The notes under the pieces: generated by a model
Told to the model about the DNA's origin: nothing
Databases searched by the model: none
The model's input: the letters and a program-made list of their open reading frames with translations, nothing else
Made by a program: the position numbers and the translations under genes
Shown here: positions 39,343-47,143 of the stretch, in pieces
Layout of the letters: the number at the start of each line of letters is the position of its first letter
How positions within the stretch are numbered: the first letter of the stretch is position 1
Source: Bacteroidales bacterium
GTDB lineage: Bacteria > Bacteroidota > Bacteroidia > Bacteroidales > F082
Assembly (NCBI GenBank): GCA_017461665.1
Contig: JAFTXI010000041.1
Coordinates: 1-64,000 of the forward strand
Direction of reading: 5' to 3'
DNA length: 64,000 bases

Positions 39343-41978
39343 AAAGATACATTTTATTAATAACATTAATCTTATCATCTTTACTGCCGAAAGCACAACA
39401 ATCGTTGTCAGATAAGGATATCGCGGAATACGAAGTGCAAGTAAAACAAATGGTTAACTATCTACAAGAGACACTTAACTTCATCGGTGATCCTAATAAT
39501 TCAGCACAAGAGAAGGATATTATTTTTAAAGAAAGTTATTCCAAAATATTTAAAGACGATAAAGTACAAGTTGAGGACGACTTGGATGAAAATCGTTCAA
39601 TATCAATAAACAAAGATATTCAGGCATATCTTAAAGACATAGATTTCTTTTTCGAGAATGTCGAATTTAATCTTGATATACAAAGCATTACTCCACAAAT
39701 CAATGAACTCGGTAACACTTTTTTCAAGGTTGCTATGGTACGTACTTTGGCAGGTCGTACGATAGTAGGTGACACTATAGTAAATTCAAAAAGTCGTTTT
39801 CTTGAAATAAATCTTGACGAATACAAGAAAGAACTTAAGATTGTAAGTTTCTATACCACAAGACCAAATGCAAAAGAAGAACTTTACACTTGGTGGAACT
39901 CAATGAGTAGACCTTGGAAAGATTACCTAGGAAAAGACTTATTCATTTTCGATAGTATTGAAATGAAAGATGTTAACCTGATTCTCGATGACGCGTTCAC
40001 AATCTTTACAAAACGTAATGTTATTCTGAAAGATACATTTATGATTGTAGGTAACGATACTATGAGTATGAATCGTATCAATGAACTTTATGGACATCGA
40101 CCTGATACAGTTTTATATATCAATGACACTGTCTCAAGATGGATGAACGACACAATAAAAACCGATTTGTCTCCGATTTATGAGACACTTCGCGTCATAA
40201 CAAAAATTACTGAGATCAATGTTGCTGACAACCTTACAATCACAGATCTTAATCCATTGGCAGAACTCTCAGATTTACGCGTTCTCAACTGCTCCGGAAC
40301 AGCTGTGTCTAACATAAATCCAATTCGTAACCTTAATAAAATCAAAGAATTAGATATAAGTAATACCGAAATAACTGACATCAATAATTTAAAATATGCT
40401 AATGTCGTGCAAATCTTCAAAGCTGATAACAATGACATCAAAGACATTTCGGTGATTGCCTTCTTTAGAGACTTAAACAATCTCTCGATTCAAAATACAG
40501 ATGTCTATGATATTCGTTCATTAGAAAAATGTATCAATCTTAGAACGTTACATCTATCGTCAACTCAGGTTAATGATTTATCGCCACTTAGAGATTTGTT
40601 AACTCTACATGATTTAGACGTTTCTAATTCTTTTGTAGACAATTTGTCGCCATTACAAGGACTAGTTAATCTTAACTATCTAAATATAGAAAATACTCAA
40701 GTGACTGATTTATCGCCACTTTCAAATTTAGACAGACTGAATGTAATAAATATCTCAAATACTAAGGTTAAGAGTCTTGCAGCCTTAAACGGTTTGCCTC
40801 ATCTTAACAAGATTTACTGCGACAACACATTGATTACCAAAGAAGAGGCAAACATATATAAATCAAATAATCCTAATGTATTGGTGATAAATGAAAGTAA
40901 TGCATTGGCAACTTGGTGGAATGAACTGCCATCATTTTGGAAAACTCTTCTTATGGACCAGACAATGACCAACATAAATCCAACAAAAGAAGAATTGCAT
41001 GCTATCATAAATATAAAGAGCTTGAAAGTCAGTCATTTTATTCAAGATGCAGAGCCATTAAGCCGTTTAACAAATATAGAATCACTCGATTTGTCCGGAT
41101 CCAAAATCGATGATTTGTCTCCTCTATATGGGTTGCATAATCTTAAATCATTAAATATCAGCAATACAACCATCTCAGATTTAAGTCCTTTGGCTAACAA
41201 CAATAATCTGAGAGAACTCAATATTGAAAATACCAATATAAGTTCTCTCGTTCCATTGCATGAACTGAAGAATATCAATAAGATATATGCCGACGGAACA
41301 AACATTTCTACAGAGGAAGTTCTTGAGTTGAAGAAAATTCAAAGACAAGTAAGTGTTATATATCAAACTGAAGATCTTAGAATTTGGTGGGGCAACCTCA
41401 ACGACTCGTGGCGCGACATCTTTAACTCCCACATCCTATGCAATTCAAATCCAACATCAGAACAGTTGCAATCGATTATAGATTTGGAGGAAATTACTAT
41501 TGAACCGGAAAATATAGTATATACCCTTGAGCCAATCACCCAGATGGCTTTCCTTAAAAAACTGATTGTCAACAATAATCAAATTCAAGACTTGAGTCCG
41601 TTAAACGATAAGTATTTCCTTGAAGTTCTTTCTGTAAGCGGAAATCCAATCGATAATATTTTGCCGCTTTCACTTCTAACATCATTGAAAGATCTGAATA
41701 TTGAGAATACTCCTGTAAGCGAACTAACGCCAATAGAATCGTTGGAAAACATTAAGGTTCTTAATATTAGCGGCACTTCTATCAGGAACCTAAGACCAAT
41801 TGCCAAGTTCAACGCATTGGAAGACTTATCGATAGTTAATACAGGAATAAAAAATATTGAAGTCTTGGAAAATCTTACTTCTTTAAAACACCTAAAGGCT
41901 TATAAGACAAAGATTAAAGGTAAAAATATCGAACTTCTAAAAGTTAAGCAACCCGACTTGAACGTGATATATTACTAA
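39339..41978 (+). CDS. Secreted leucine-rich-repeat protein with W-W linker modules
   Basis: The 879-aa protein has a signal peptide (MKRYILLITLILSSLLPKAQ). Residues 20-180 form a domain like the 191-aa protein upstream. From about residue 290 it contains internalin/SDS22-type repeats of 22 residues (LNYLNIENTQVTDLSPLSNL). The repeats occur in three blocks, and each block is preceded by a module beginning with a double tryptophan: W185-W186, W526-W527 and W683-W684 (WWNxxxxxWKxxL, then NPTxExLxxII in the second and third). The protein ends in an LRR block without a T9SS sorting domain. A protein-binding role is likely for LRRs. The partner is unknown. Confidence 0.85.
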   Translation: MKRYILLITLILSSLLPKAQQSLSDKDIAEYEVQVKQMVNYLQETLNFIGDPNNSAQEKDIIFKESYSKIFKDDKVQVEDDLDENRSISINKDIQAYLKDIDFFFENVEFNLDIQSITPQINELGNTFFKVAMVRTLAGRTIVGDTIVNSKSRFLEINLDEYKKELKIVSFYTTRPNAKEELYTWWNSMSRPWKDYLGKDLFIFDSIEMKDVNLILDDAFTIFTKRNVILKDTFMIVGNDTMSMNRINELYGHRPDTVLYINDTVSRWMNDTIKTDLSPIYETLRVITKITEINVADNLTITDLNPLAELSDLRVLNCSGTAVSNINPIRNLNKIKELDISNTEITDINNLKYANVVQIFKADNNDIKDISVIAFFRDLNNLSIQNTDVYDIRSLEKCINLRTLHLSSTQVNDLSPLRDLLTLHDLDVSNSFVDNLSPLQGLVNLNYLNIENTQVTDLSPLSNLDRLNVINISNTKVKSLAALNGLPHLNKIYCDNTLITKEEANIYKSNNPNVLVINESNALATWWNELPSFWKTLLMDQTMTNINPTKEELHAIINIKSLKVSHFIQDAEPLSRLTNIESLDLSGSKIDDLSPLYGLHNLKSLNISNTTISDLSPLANNNNLRELNIENTNISSLVPLHELKNINKIYADGTNISTEEVLELKKIQRQVSVIYQTEDLRIWWGNLNDSWRDIFNSHILCNSNPTSEQLQSIIDLEEITIEPENIVYTLEPITQMAFLKKLIVNNNQIQDLSPLNDKYFLEVLSVSGNPIDNILPLSLLTSLKDLNIENTPVSELTPIESLENIKVLNISGTSIRNLRPIAKFNALEDLSIVNTGIKNIEVLENLTSLKHLKAYKTKIKGKNIELLKVKQPDLNVIYY

Positions 41979-42000
41979 TAGTCACGTAATCTAAAAAAAT

Positions 42001-42045
42001 CGGCTCCATAGATCGTCGTCATGACAATATGGAGCCGAATTGTTT
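42001..42045. terminator. Bidirectional terminator between the LRR gene and the PepSY gene
   Basis: There is an 11-bp stem (TCGGCTCCATA at 42001-42011 with its complement at 42029-42039) and a 17-nt loop. A run of seven A lies on the left and TTGTTTTT on the right. Confidence 0.88.
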
Positions 42046-42066
42046 TTGCTTAATACTTAAATAAAA

Positions 42067-42501
42067 TCAATCGTCGTAGGAAATAAGTTTTCCTTTGCTG
42101 TTGAATTCAATTTCTAAGCTATCGTTAAGTTCAATCTTGATGCGATTAAATTCTCTCTCAACATCGGTAATGCACATTCCATTGTGATTCATTTCAACAT
42201 AATTTGTAATGTCTTTCAAGATGAAACCTGTTGGAATACAATTGTTTTTACTGCTGACATCTGTCCATTCGCCTTTTGCGTTGAAGTCGATTTCTGTTCC
42301 ATTTTCAAAACGAATCTTGTATTCGGTGTCAGCAAATTCTTTGTCAGCAAAAACATACGAAACTTTGTAATCGCTGAAATAGGTTTTAACAAATTCCTGT
42401 GCCTTAGCCGGAAGTTGTTCAAGTTTTGTCATTCCATTCTGAGCAAAAACGTTTGCTCCAAACAATAAGATAATTGCTAATGTTAAAATGTTTTTTTTCA
42501 T
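42067..42501 (-). CDS. PepSY-like periplasmic protein
   Basis: The 144-aa protein has a signal peptide (MKKNILTLAIILLFGANVFAQ). The mature part has two copies of a PepSY-like beta unit: YVFADKEFADTEYKIRFENGTEIDFNAKGEW and VEREFNRIKIELNDSLEIEFNSKGKL (each shown by its D/E-I-x-F-x-x-K-G core). This is the DUF2874/PepSY-like group common in Bacteroidota. The N terminus LPAKAQEFVKTYF is typical of it. The function is unknown; PepSY domains often inhibit proteases or bind ligands. Confidence 0.8.
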   Translation of the reverse strand: MKKNILTLAIILLFGANVFAQNGMTKLEQLPAKAQEFVKTYFSDYKVSYVFADKEFADTEYKIRFENGTEIDFNAKGEWTDVSSKNNCIPTGFILKDITNYVEMNHNGMCITDVEREFNRIKIELNDSLEIEFNSKGKLISYDD

Positions 42502-42580
42502 TTTTTTCAGATTTTAATTATTAATACAATCATATAACGTATAAAGTTCAAAAAGATTATTTCAAACAAAAAAAATATAA

Positions 42581-43501
42581 TTATTTTATCCAGATAATCT
42601 TATAATTAGTTTTTCCCCAATAAATATTGGTATTTTCGACATTATTGGTAAATCCAAGAAGGAATCCTCCGCCTCCGGCTCCACATAATTTCACCTGAAA
42701 ATGAGAGTCATTTAAAGATTTCCCGAAGAAGATTTTAAGTTCATCAGGAATAGTGTGCGAGAGTAATTCCATCTGCATCTTTGAAAGTAAAGATAAATTA
42801 ACAAAAAATTCATCGTCATTCTTTTCGACAAGACAATTAATGCAATTATTAACTAAAGGTACATACATATTGTCAAACCTCTCATGATATTTATTGTCTT
42901 CTCTCAATTCCTTAAATCTCTCTACCAATGGTGACGTCGGACTTTTTATCTTAGTATCAATCAAGAAGATATGAATATTATCGGAGATAAAATCGGTATC
43001 TAAAACCGTGAAATAAGACTGTTGTCTGTTATCCATTGTCCGTTGACTTAAAACAAAAGGCTTTCCAAGATAACATTGCAGAGGATCTATACCCGAGCTA
43101 CTTCCGTGAAAATAAGACTCCATCGAAGCGAGGAAATCTTTGAGTTTCAATACATCTTGAATTTCGATTAATTTATAGCGATCATAAATAGCAGCTACCA
43201 CAGCACCAGAGCTTCCCACGCCATAACCGAGAGGAATGTTTGAATCTAAGAAAATCCCGGCATTAAGTTCCATCTCGAACCTTCTTAAATCCAAAATCCT
43301 AAACTTCTCATTCGCAGAGAGATAATTATAAAAATCGAAAAGATTCTTGTTCGACTCTATAGCTTTTTCCGATGGACGATGCATTATCGTGTTCCACTCG
43401 GCACTGCTGTTATAATAAGGTATCAGCAAGGCATCAGCGCCGAATATCATCGAATATTCGCCAAAAAGAATCACCTTGCCATTATATTTTCTCTTATCCA
43501 T
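42581..43501 (-). CDS. Mevalonate kinase (GHMP family)
   Basis: The 306-aa protein starts KVILFGEYSMIFGADALLIP and has the GHMP ATP loop PLGYGVGSSGAVVAAIYD. A catalytic region (ESYFHGSSSGIDPLQCYLG) and the C-terminal motif KLCGAGGGGFLLGF follow. H-G-x-S-S-G-x-D is typical of mevalonate kinases. It overlaps the decarboxylase gene by 8 bp. A GTTGTCTGTT-type repeat (43018-43049) encodes SQRTMDNRQQS in the middle of the protein (about residues 151-161). Confidence 0.83.
   Translation of the reverse strand: MDKRKYNGKVILFGEYSMIFGADALLIPYYNSSAEWNTIMHRPSEKAIESNKNLFDFYNYLSANEKFRILDLRRFEMELNAGIFLDSNIPLGYGVGSSGAVVAAIYDRYKLIEIQDVLKLKDFLASMESYFHGSSSGIDPLQCYLGKPFVLSQRTMDNRQQSYFTVLDTDFISDNIHIFLIDTKIKSPTSPLVERFKELREDNKYHERFDNMYVPLVNNCINCLVEKNDDEFFVNLSLLSKMQMELLSHTIPDELKIFFGKSLNDSHFQVKLCGAGGGGFLLGFTNNVENTNIYWGKTNYKIIWIK
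43018..43049 (-). repeat. GTTGTCTGTT..CCGTTGACTT repeat in the mevalonate kinase gene
   Basis: The repeat family also lies at 27979, 32850, 35561 and 44991. Here it adds about ten residues in frame. Confidence 0.65.
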
Positions 43502-44495
43502 TATTTACTTTGTCGTCTATATATTTATTATTGAAACAATAATTTTTCAATACTTCTTCAATAAAAACATGCACCTTATCAGAGCATGAATCCGGGTAGA
43601 GAAGATGAACATTAGGACCTGCGTCTAATGTGTAACATATTGGGAGACAAGTTTCTTTTCTAAATTTAATTATTTCATTAATAATATTTATCGTATTCGG
43701 TTCTTTAAGAGTGTAAGAAGGTGTCGAACTTGCCATCAAGTCGTGAAGTTGATTTGCCTCGTCTTCTGTAATTTTTATAAAACCTTCTAAATCACCTTGT
43801 TTTAGAATTATCAGTAAATCTTCGGTATTTTTTCTTGCAGAGGTATAACGTTTTTCAGCCATCGGATGATTATTCATCAAGGAATGTCCAGCCCTACTCG
43901 AGACGCTTTTCTCCTTAGAACTCACAATTAAAATAGTATCATGATATGACTTAAAGACAGGATTAATCATCTCGCCGATTGGAATAGCATAATCGTTGGA
44001 ACTATTTGACAATGATGGCGTTTCTCCCCACAAAGTCATTATTGGATAAACTGAACGCGCTGCGCTTCCCGAAGCCAAACGCGAGAGATACGAAGCTTCC
44101 TGTAGATCTATCTCTCCTCCTTTATATTTAATCTCCAATAAACAGAGAATCAAGGCACTCATGGAAGAAGCACTCGACGCTATGCCGGAAGAATGCGGGA
44201 AAGAATTGTAACTCTCTATATCTAAATGAAGTCCTTTAAGAAAAGAAAAATGCTCATCATTGGCTTGAATATATTTTTGTATCTTCTCTTTAAACGCTTG
44301 ATTCTCTTTTCCTTCAAAATAAAAATTCATACCTTGCTCATCAGATTCATTGTAACTTACCTTAGTCTCGGTAAAACAATTCGTCAATGTAAAACTAATT
44401 GATGGATTGTTAGGAAGCTGATTTCCGTGCTTTCCCCAATATTTTACTATTGCAATATTAGATGGACTTCTTTTTATTATTAGTTTAGAGTTCAT
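43494..44495 (-). CDS. Diphosphomevalonate decarboxylase
   Basis: The 333-aa protein converts mevalonate diphosphate to isopentenyl diphosphate. It has SNIAIVKYWGKHGNQLPNNP, the GHMP loop HSSGIASSASSMSAL, LASGSAARSVYPIMTLWGE and the late motif ICYTLDAGPNVHLLYP, all diagnostic for this enzyme. It lies between the two GHMP kinases in the mevalonate cluster. Confidence 0.93.
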   Translation of the reverse strand: MNSKLIIKRSPSNIAIVKYWGKHGNQLPNNPSISFTLTNCFTETKVSYNESDEQGMNFYFEGKENQAFKEKIQKYIQANDEHFSFLKGLHLDIESYNSFPHSSGIASSASSMSALILCLLEIKYKGGEIDLQEASYLSRLASGSAARSVYPIMTLWGETPSLSNSSNDYAIPIGEMINPVFKSYHDTILIVSSKEKSVSSRAGHSLMNNHPMAEKRYTSARKNTEDLLIILKQGDLEGFIKITEDEANQLHDLMASSTPSYTLKEPNTINIINEIIKFRKETCLPICYTLDAGPNVHLLYPDSCSDKVHVFIEEVLKNYCFNNKYIDDKVNNG

Positions 44496-44575
44496 AGTTT
44501 AAAGTTTAGAGTAGTTTAAAAGTTTAATGTTTTTAAGTTAATTATTAAGTTCTGAAATTTTGAGGTTTTGAAGTT

Positions 44576-45526
44576 TTAAAGTACTATGTCTGAATAATTA
44601 AAAATCACATTAAGACCTTTACTTTCAAAATAATTTTTAACTTTTGTTTTGTCCCAAGATGTCGCTGCCATGAAAAAGTCGCCGCCCCAAGCTCCCAAAG
44701 ATTTCATTTCACCCTCAAAATCGGAGAAATATTTTTTTATTCTATTCTGTTCCAAGCAAGCCGCCATTATCTCTTCATGTACCTTCAAGAAATAACAGAA
44801 GTCGCTGAGGTTCTGCACTTCCGGTAGTATTTTGCTTATCTCAGAAATTGCATTTATCTCAGTAGCGAAACTCTTCTCTTTTGCAAGAAAAGCCTTCACC
44901 TCGTTAGATGAACTCTGCTTATGTCCTTGATAAACAAAATAAAGATTGTCTTTAAACTCAGGATTGAAATTATCAATACTCACAAAAGGGCTGTTGATTG
45001 TTGACTGTTGTCTGTTGACTTGATAAAATATTGGTGTTTCGGCTTTTGCGCAGGCTATGTCGTAGCCCGATCCTTTGAAAGTAGAAACCAACAACAGATA
45101 AGGATTTATTCCTGCCCATTCCGACACATTATTAATTAATGTAGAGCTACTCCCGAGTCCCCATTGCGGATCGAAATCTAAACAAGTAGTGAATTTATAG
45201 TCGTGGGAGTCGGTGAAGATATTATCGTTTAATGATTTGACTTTAGATAAGATAATGGAAAGACGTTCTGCTTTTTCTTTATCGTCGGTTTTTAAGACAG
45301 AGAAGTCATCTCTATTTAAAATTACTGAAAACCAAGGCTCTGAACTACGAACTATGTCTGTTGACTTTCTGAAAGCGTCCCAATAAATAAGGTTCTCGTT
45401 TGAATCTAAAGACTCCACCTCTAAGCTCTGACCTAATTTCAGAGGAAGAGCCAATGCCGTCGCTCCTTTCAAGACGAGATATTCGCCTGTCAACAAAAAC
45501 TTACCGTTAGACTTGTAATAATTCAT
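44576..45526 (-). CDS. GYDIA-family GHMP kinase (candidate phosphomevalonate kinase)
   Basis: The 316-aa protein starts SNGKFLLTGEYLVLKGATALALP and contains the GHMP-like ATP loop DPQWGLGSSSTLINN. The characteristic motif FKGSGYDIACAKAETPIFYQ follows, defining the GYDIA group of Bacteroidota. Placed between decarboxylase and HMG-CoA reductase it is the best candidate for the missing phosphomevalonate kinase step. That is inferred from context. A GTTGACTGTTGTC repeat (44991-45021) encodes VNRQQSTINS directly behind the motif (about residues 171-180). Confidence 0.85.
   Translation of the reverse strand: MNYYKSNGKFLLTGEYLVLKGATALALPLKLGQSLEVESLDSNENLIYWDAFRKSTDIVRSSEPWFSVILNRDDFSVLKTDDKEKAERLSIILSKVKSLNDNIFTDSHDYKFTTCLDFDPQWGLGSSSTLINNVSEWAGINPYLLLVSTFKGSGYDIACAKAETPIFYQVNRQQSTINSPFVSIDNFNPEFKDNLYFVYQGHKQSSSNEVKAFLAKEKSFATEINAISEISKILPEVQNLSDFCYFLKVHEEIMAACLEQNRIKKYFSDFEGEMKSLGAWGGDFFMAATSWDKTKVKNYFESKGLNVIFNYSDIVL
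44991..45021 (-). repeat. GTTGATTGTTGACTGTTGTC repeat in the GYDIA kinase gene
   Basis: The in-frame low-complexity repeat encodes V-N-R-Q-Q-S-T-I-N-S, close to VNRQQTTDNSH in the radical SAM protein. Confidence 0.7.
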
Positions 45527-45542
45527 AATTCATAATTTTGAT

Positions 45543-45605
45543 GATAAGACGCATCAATTACATATTGTTTATTTTTAAAGGTGTAATTGGTACGTCTCTA
45601 CAATC
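45543..45605 (-). repeat. Palindromic dispersed repeat, copy 3 (GTAGAGACG family)
   Basis: On the minus strand GTAGAGACGTACCAATTACA is followed by CCTTTAAAAATAAACAATAT and then TAATTGATGCGTCTTA. It is nearly identical to copy 4 at 61424. It supplies the last 14 codons (CRDVPITPLKINNM) and the stop of the HMG-CoA reductase gene. Confidence 0.85.
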
Positions 45606-46946
45606 ATTCCTAATTGTATTAATAAATTTTTCAACTTCGGAATAAGAAACCACCTTATCTTTAAAATAGTCTGCGGCTTTTGTTTTTTCCTCTTCTGTAG
45701 CGCCAAGCTGATTCAATATATTTGCGAGGTGCATTTTCATGTGACCTTGCTGTATTCCTTTTGTCGTCAACGACTTAACGGCGGCGTAGTTATTAGCGAG
45801 TCCCATTGTTGCAGCAATCATCATCAGTTCTTGGGCTGAAGGATTTCCGAGAAGTTCCAAGGATTTCTTTGCCAAAGGATGTAATGACGTCAAGCCGCCC
45901 ACTGTACCGAGAGCGAGAGGCACTTCGAGAGTGAATCGGAAGATACCGTTTTGAATATCAACGTATGAGAGACTTTGGTAAGAGCCGTTTCTTGAAGCAT
46001 AAGCGTGACCTGCTGCTTCGGTAGCTCTGAAGTCGTTGCCTGTTGCGATGACGACTGCGTCTATTCCATTGTAGATACCTTTGTTGTGAGTCGTTGCACG
46101 ATACACATCGATATGAGCAATATCGACGGCTTTCTTGAATTTCTCTGCAAAAGCCTTTCCGTCAAGACATTCGTCAACGCCATTGAGTTCATCAACAGGA
46201 CATTCCACCCAGACTTTCACCTTACATTCAGGAGTATAGTTCGACAAGATGCACATCACTATTTCAACATGACGTTCATTTTCGTTTAAGTTAATTTGTT
46301 TTAAGAAAAATTCCTGAAGCGTCCGACCGAAGGATTCCAATATAGAGTTAATGAAGTTAGCTCCCATGGAGTCGCAGGTGTTGAAGGTGACGAGGAACTG
46401 ATAATAATCGTGGATTTTATCTGTCATGTCAACGAGTTGAATATCCAATATTCCTCCGCCGCGTTGTCTCATCTTCTCTGTTATCGACGATGTTTTCTTA
46501 ATAAATTCGTCTTTAATTTCCGGGAGTAAGTCGTTGAGAATCTTCTTATCGCCTTTCCAACAGAAATGCACCTGACCTACTTTCTTAACATCGATAACTT
46601 CTGCGTGAAAGCCGCCTCTTTCGCCCCAGAATTTCGCTGCTGCCGAAGCCGCTGCCACAACAGAGCTTTCTTCAATAACCATAGGAACGACGTACGACTT
46701 GTCGTTGATAATCACGTTGGGAGAAACTCCGTAAGGAATATGGAAATTGGAAATGGTATTTTCGCTAAACTCGTCAAATTGTTTTTGTTTCTCATGATCC
46801 TGATACCAGAAACTTTTCAACAAAGAAATAAACTCACTCGGATTATCGATATATTCTGACACGACCTTCAGCTTGTCTTCTTTCAACAGCTTTGAAAAGC
46901 CTTTCTTTATCAGGTCTCTTTTTCTTATGCGCCTAACTTCTTCCAT
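45558..46946 (-). CDS. mvaA: Hydroxymethylglutaryl-CoA reductase, class II
   Basis: The 462-aa enzyme interconverts HMG-CoA and mevalonate. The class II signature PMVIEESSVVAAASAAAKFW carries the catalytic Glu. FNTCDSMGANFINS, ATTHNKGIYNGID, VVIATGNDFRATEAAGHAYA and PLALGTVGG follow, with the catalytic His near QQGHMKMHL. It is somewhat longer than the 430 residues of well-known members. The last 14 residues come from a dispersed repeat and end it. It is the first gene of the mevalonate cluster. Confidence 0.94.
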   Translation of the reverse strand: MEEVRRIRKRDLIKKGFSKLLKEDKLKVVSEYIDNPSEFISLLKSFWYQDHEKQKQFDEFSENTISNFHIPYGVSPNVIINDKSYVVPMVIEESSVVAAASAAAKFWGERGGFHAEVIDVKKVGQVHFCWKGDKKILNDLLPEIKDEFIKKTSSITEKMRQRGGGILDIQLVDMTDKIHDYYQFLVTFNTCDSMGANFINSILESFGRTLQEFFLKQINLNENERHVEIVMCILSNYTPECKVKVWVECPVDELNGVDECLDGKAFAEKFKKAVDIAHIDVYRATTHNKGIYNGIDAVVIATGNDFRATEAAGHAYASRNGSYQSLSYVDIQNGIFRFTLEVPLALGTVGGLTSLHPLAKKSLELLGNPSAQELMMIAATMGLANNYAAVKSLTTKGIQQGHMKMHLANILNQLGATEEEKTKAADYFKDKVVSYSEVEKFINTIRNDCRDVPITPLKINNM

Positions 46947-46971
46947 AATCTTGCATAAACATTTTACCTCG

Positions 46972-46979
46972 CAAAGGTA
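46972..46979 (-). promoter_or_regulatory. Candidate -7 element for the mevalonate cluster
   Basis: On the minus strand the sequence reads TACCTTTG, 25 bp before the HMG-CoA reductase ATG. It matches TAnnTTTG. No clear -33 TTTG is seen. Confidence 0.45.
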
Positions 46980-47025
46980 ATAAAATAATTAAGGTGTTTT
47001 CTATTTAATTTACCGAAATATTTTT

Positions 47026-47033
47026 TACTTTTG
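47026..47033 (+). promoter_or_regulatory. Candidate -7 element for the 47-kb T9SS gene
   Basis: TACTTTTG matches TAnnTTTG. It would give a leader of about 100 nt that contains the hairpin at 47094-47131. Confidence 0.45.
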
Positions 47034-47093
47034 CACACGAATTAATAACATATAGATTAAATTAAAATTTATAATAATGGCGGATGCATTAAA

Positions 47094-47131
47094 GAGGTCC
47101 CTGCGTTCGCTCCCCCGTAATTTTGGACCTC
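47094..47131 (+). promoter_or_regulatory. Leader hairpin before the 47-kb T9SS gene
   Basis: GAGGTCC at 47094-47100 pairs with GGACCTC at 47125-47131, 12 bp before the ATG. The loop has CTGCGTTCGCTCCCCC, GC-rich compared with the surroundings. The function is unknown; it could be a regulatory leader or another dispersed repeat. Confidence 0.45.
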
Positions 47132-47143
47132 ATTTGTTATTTT

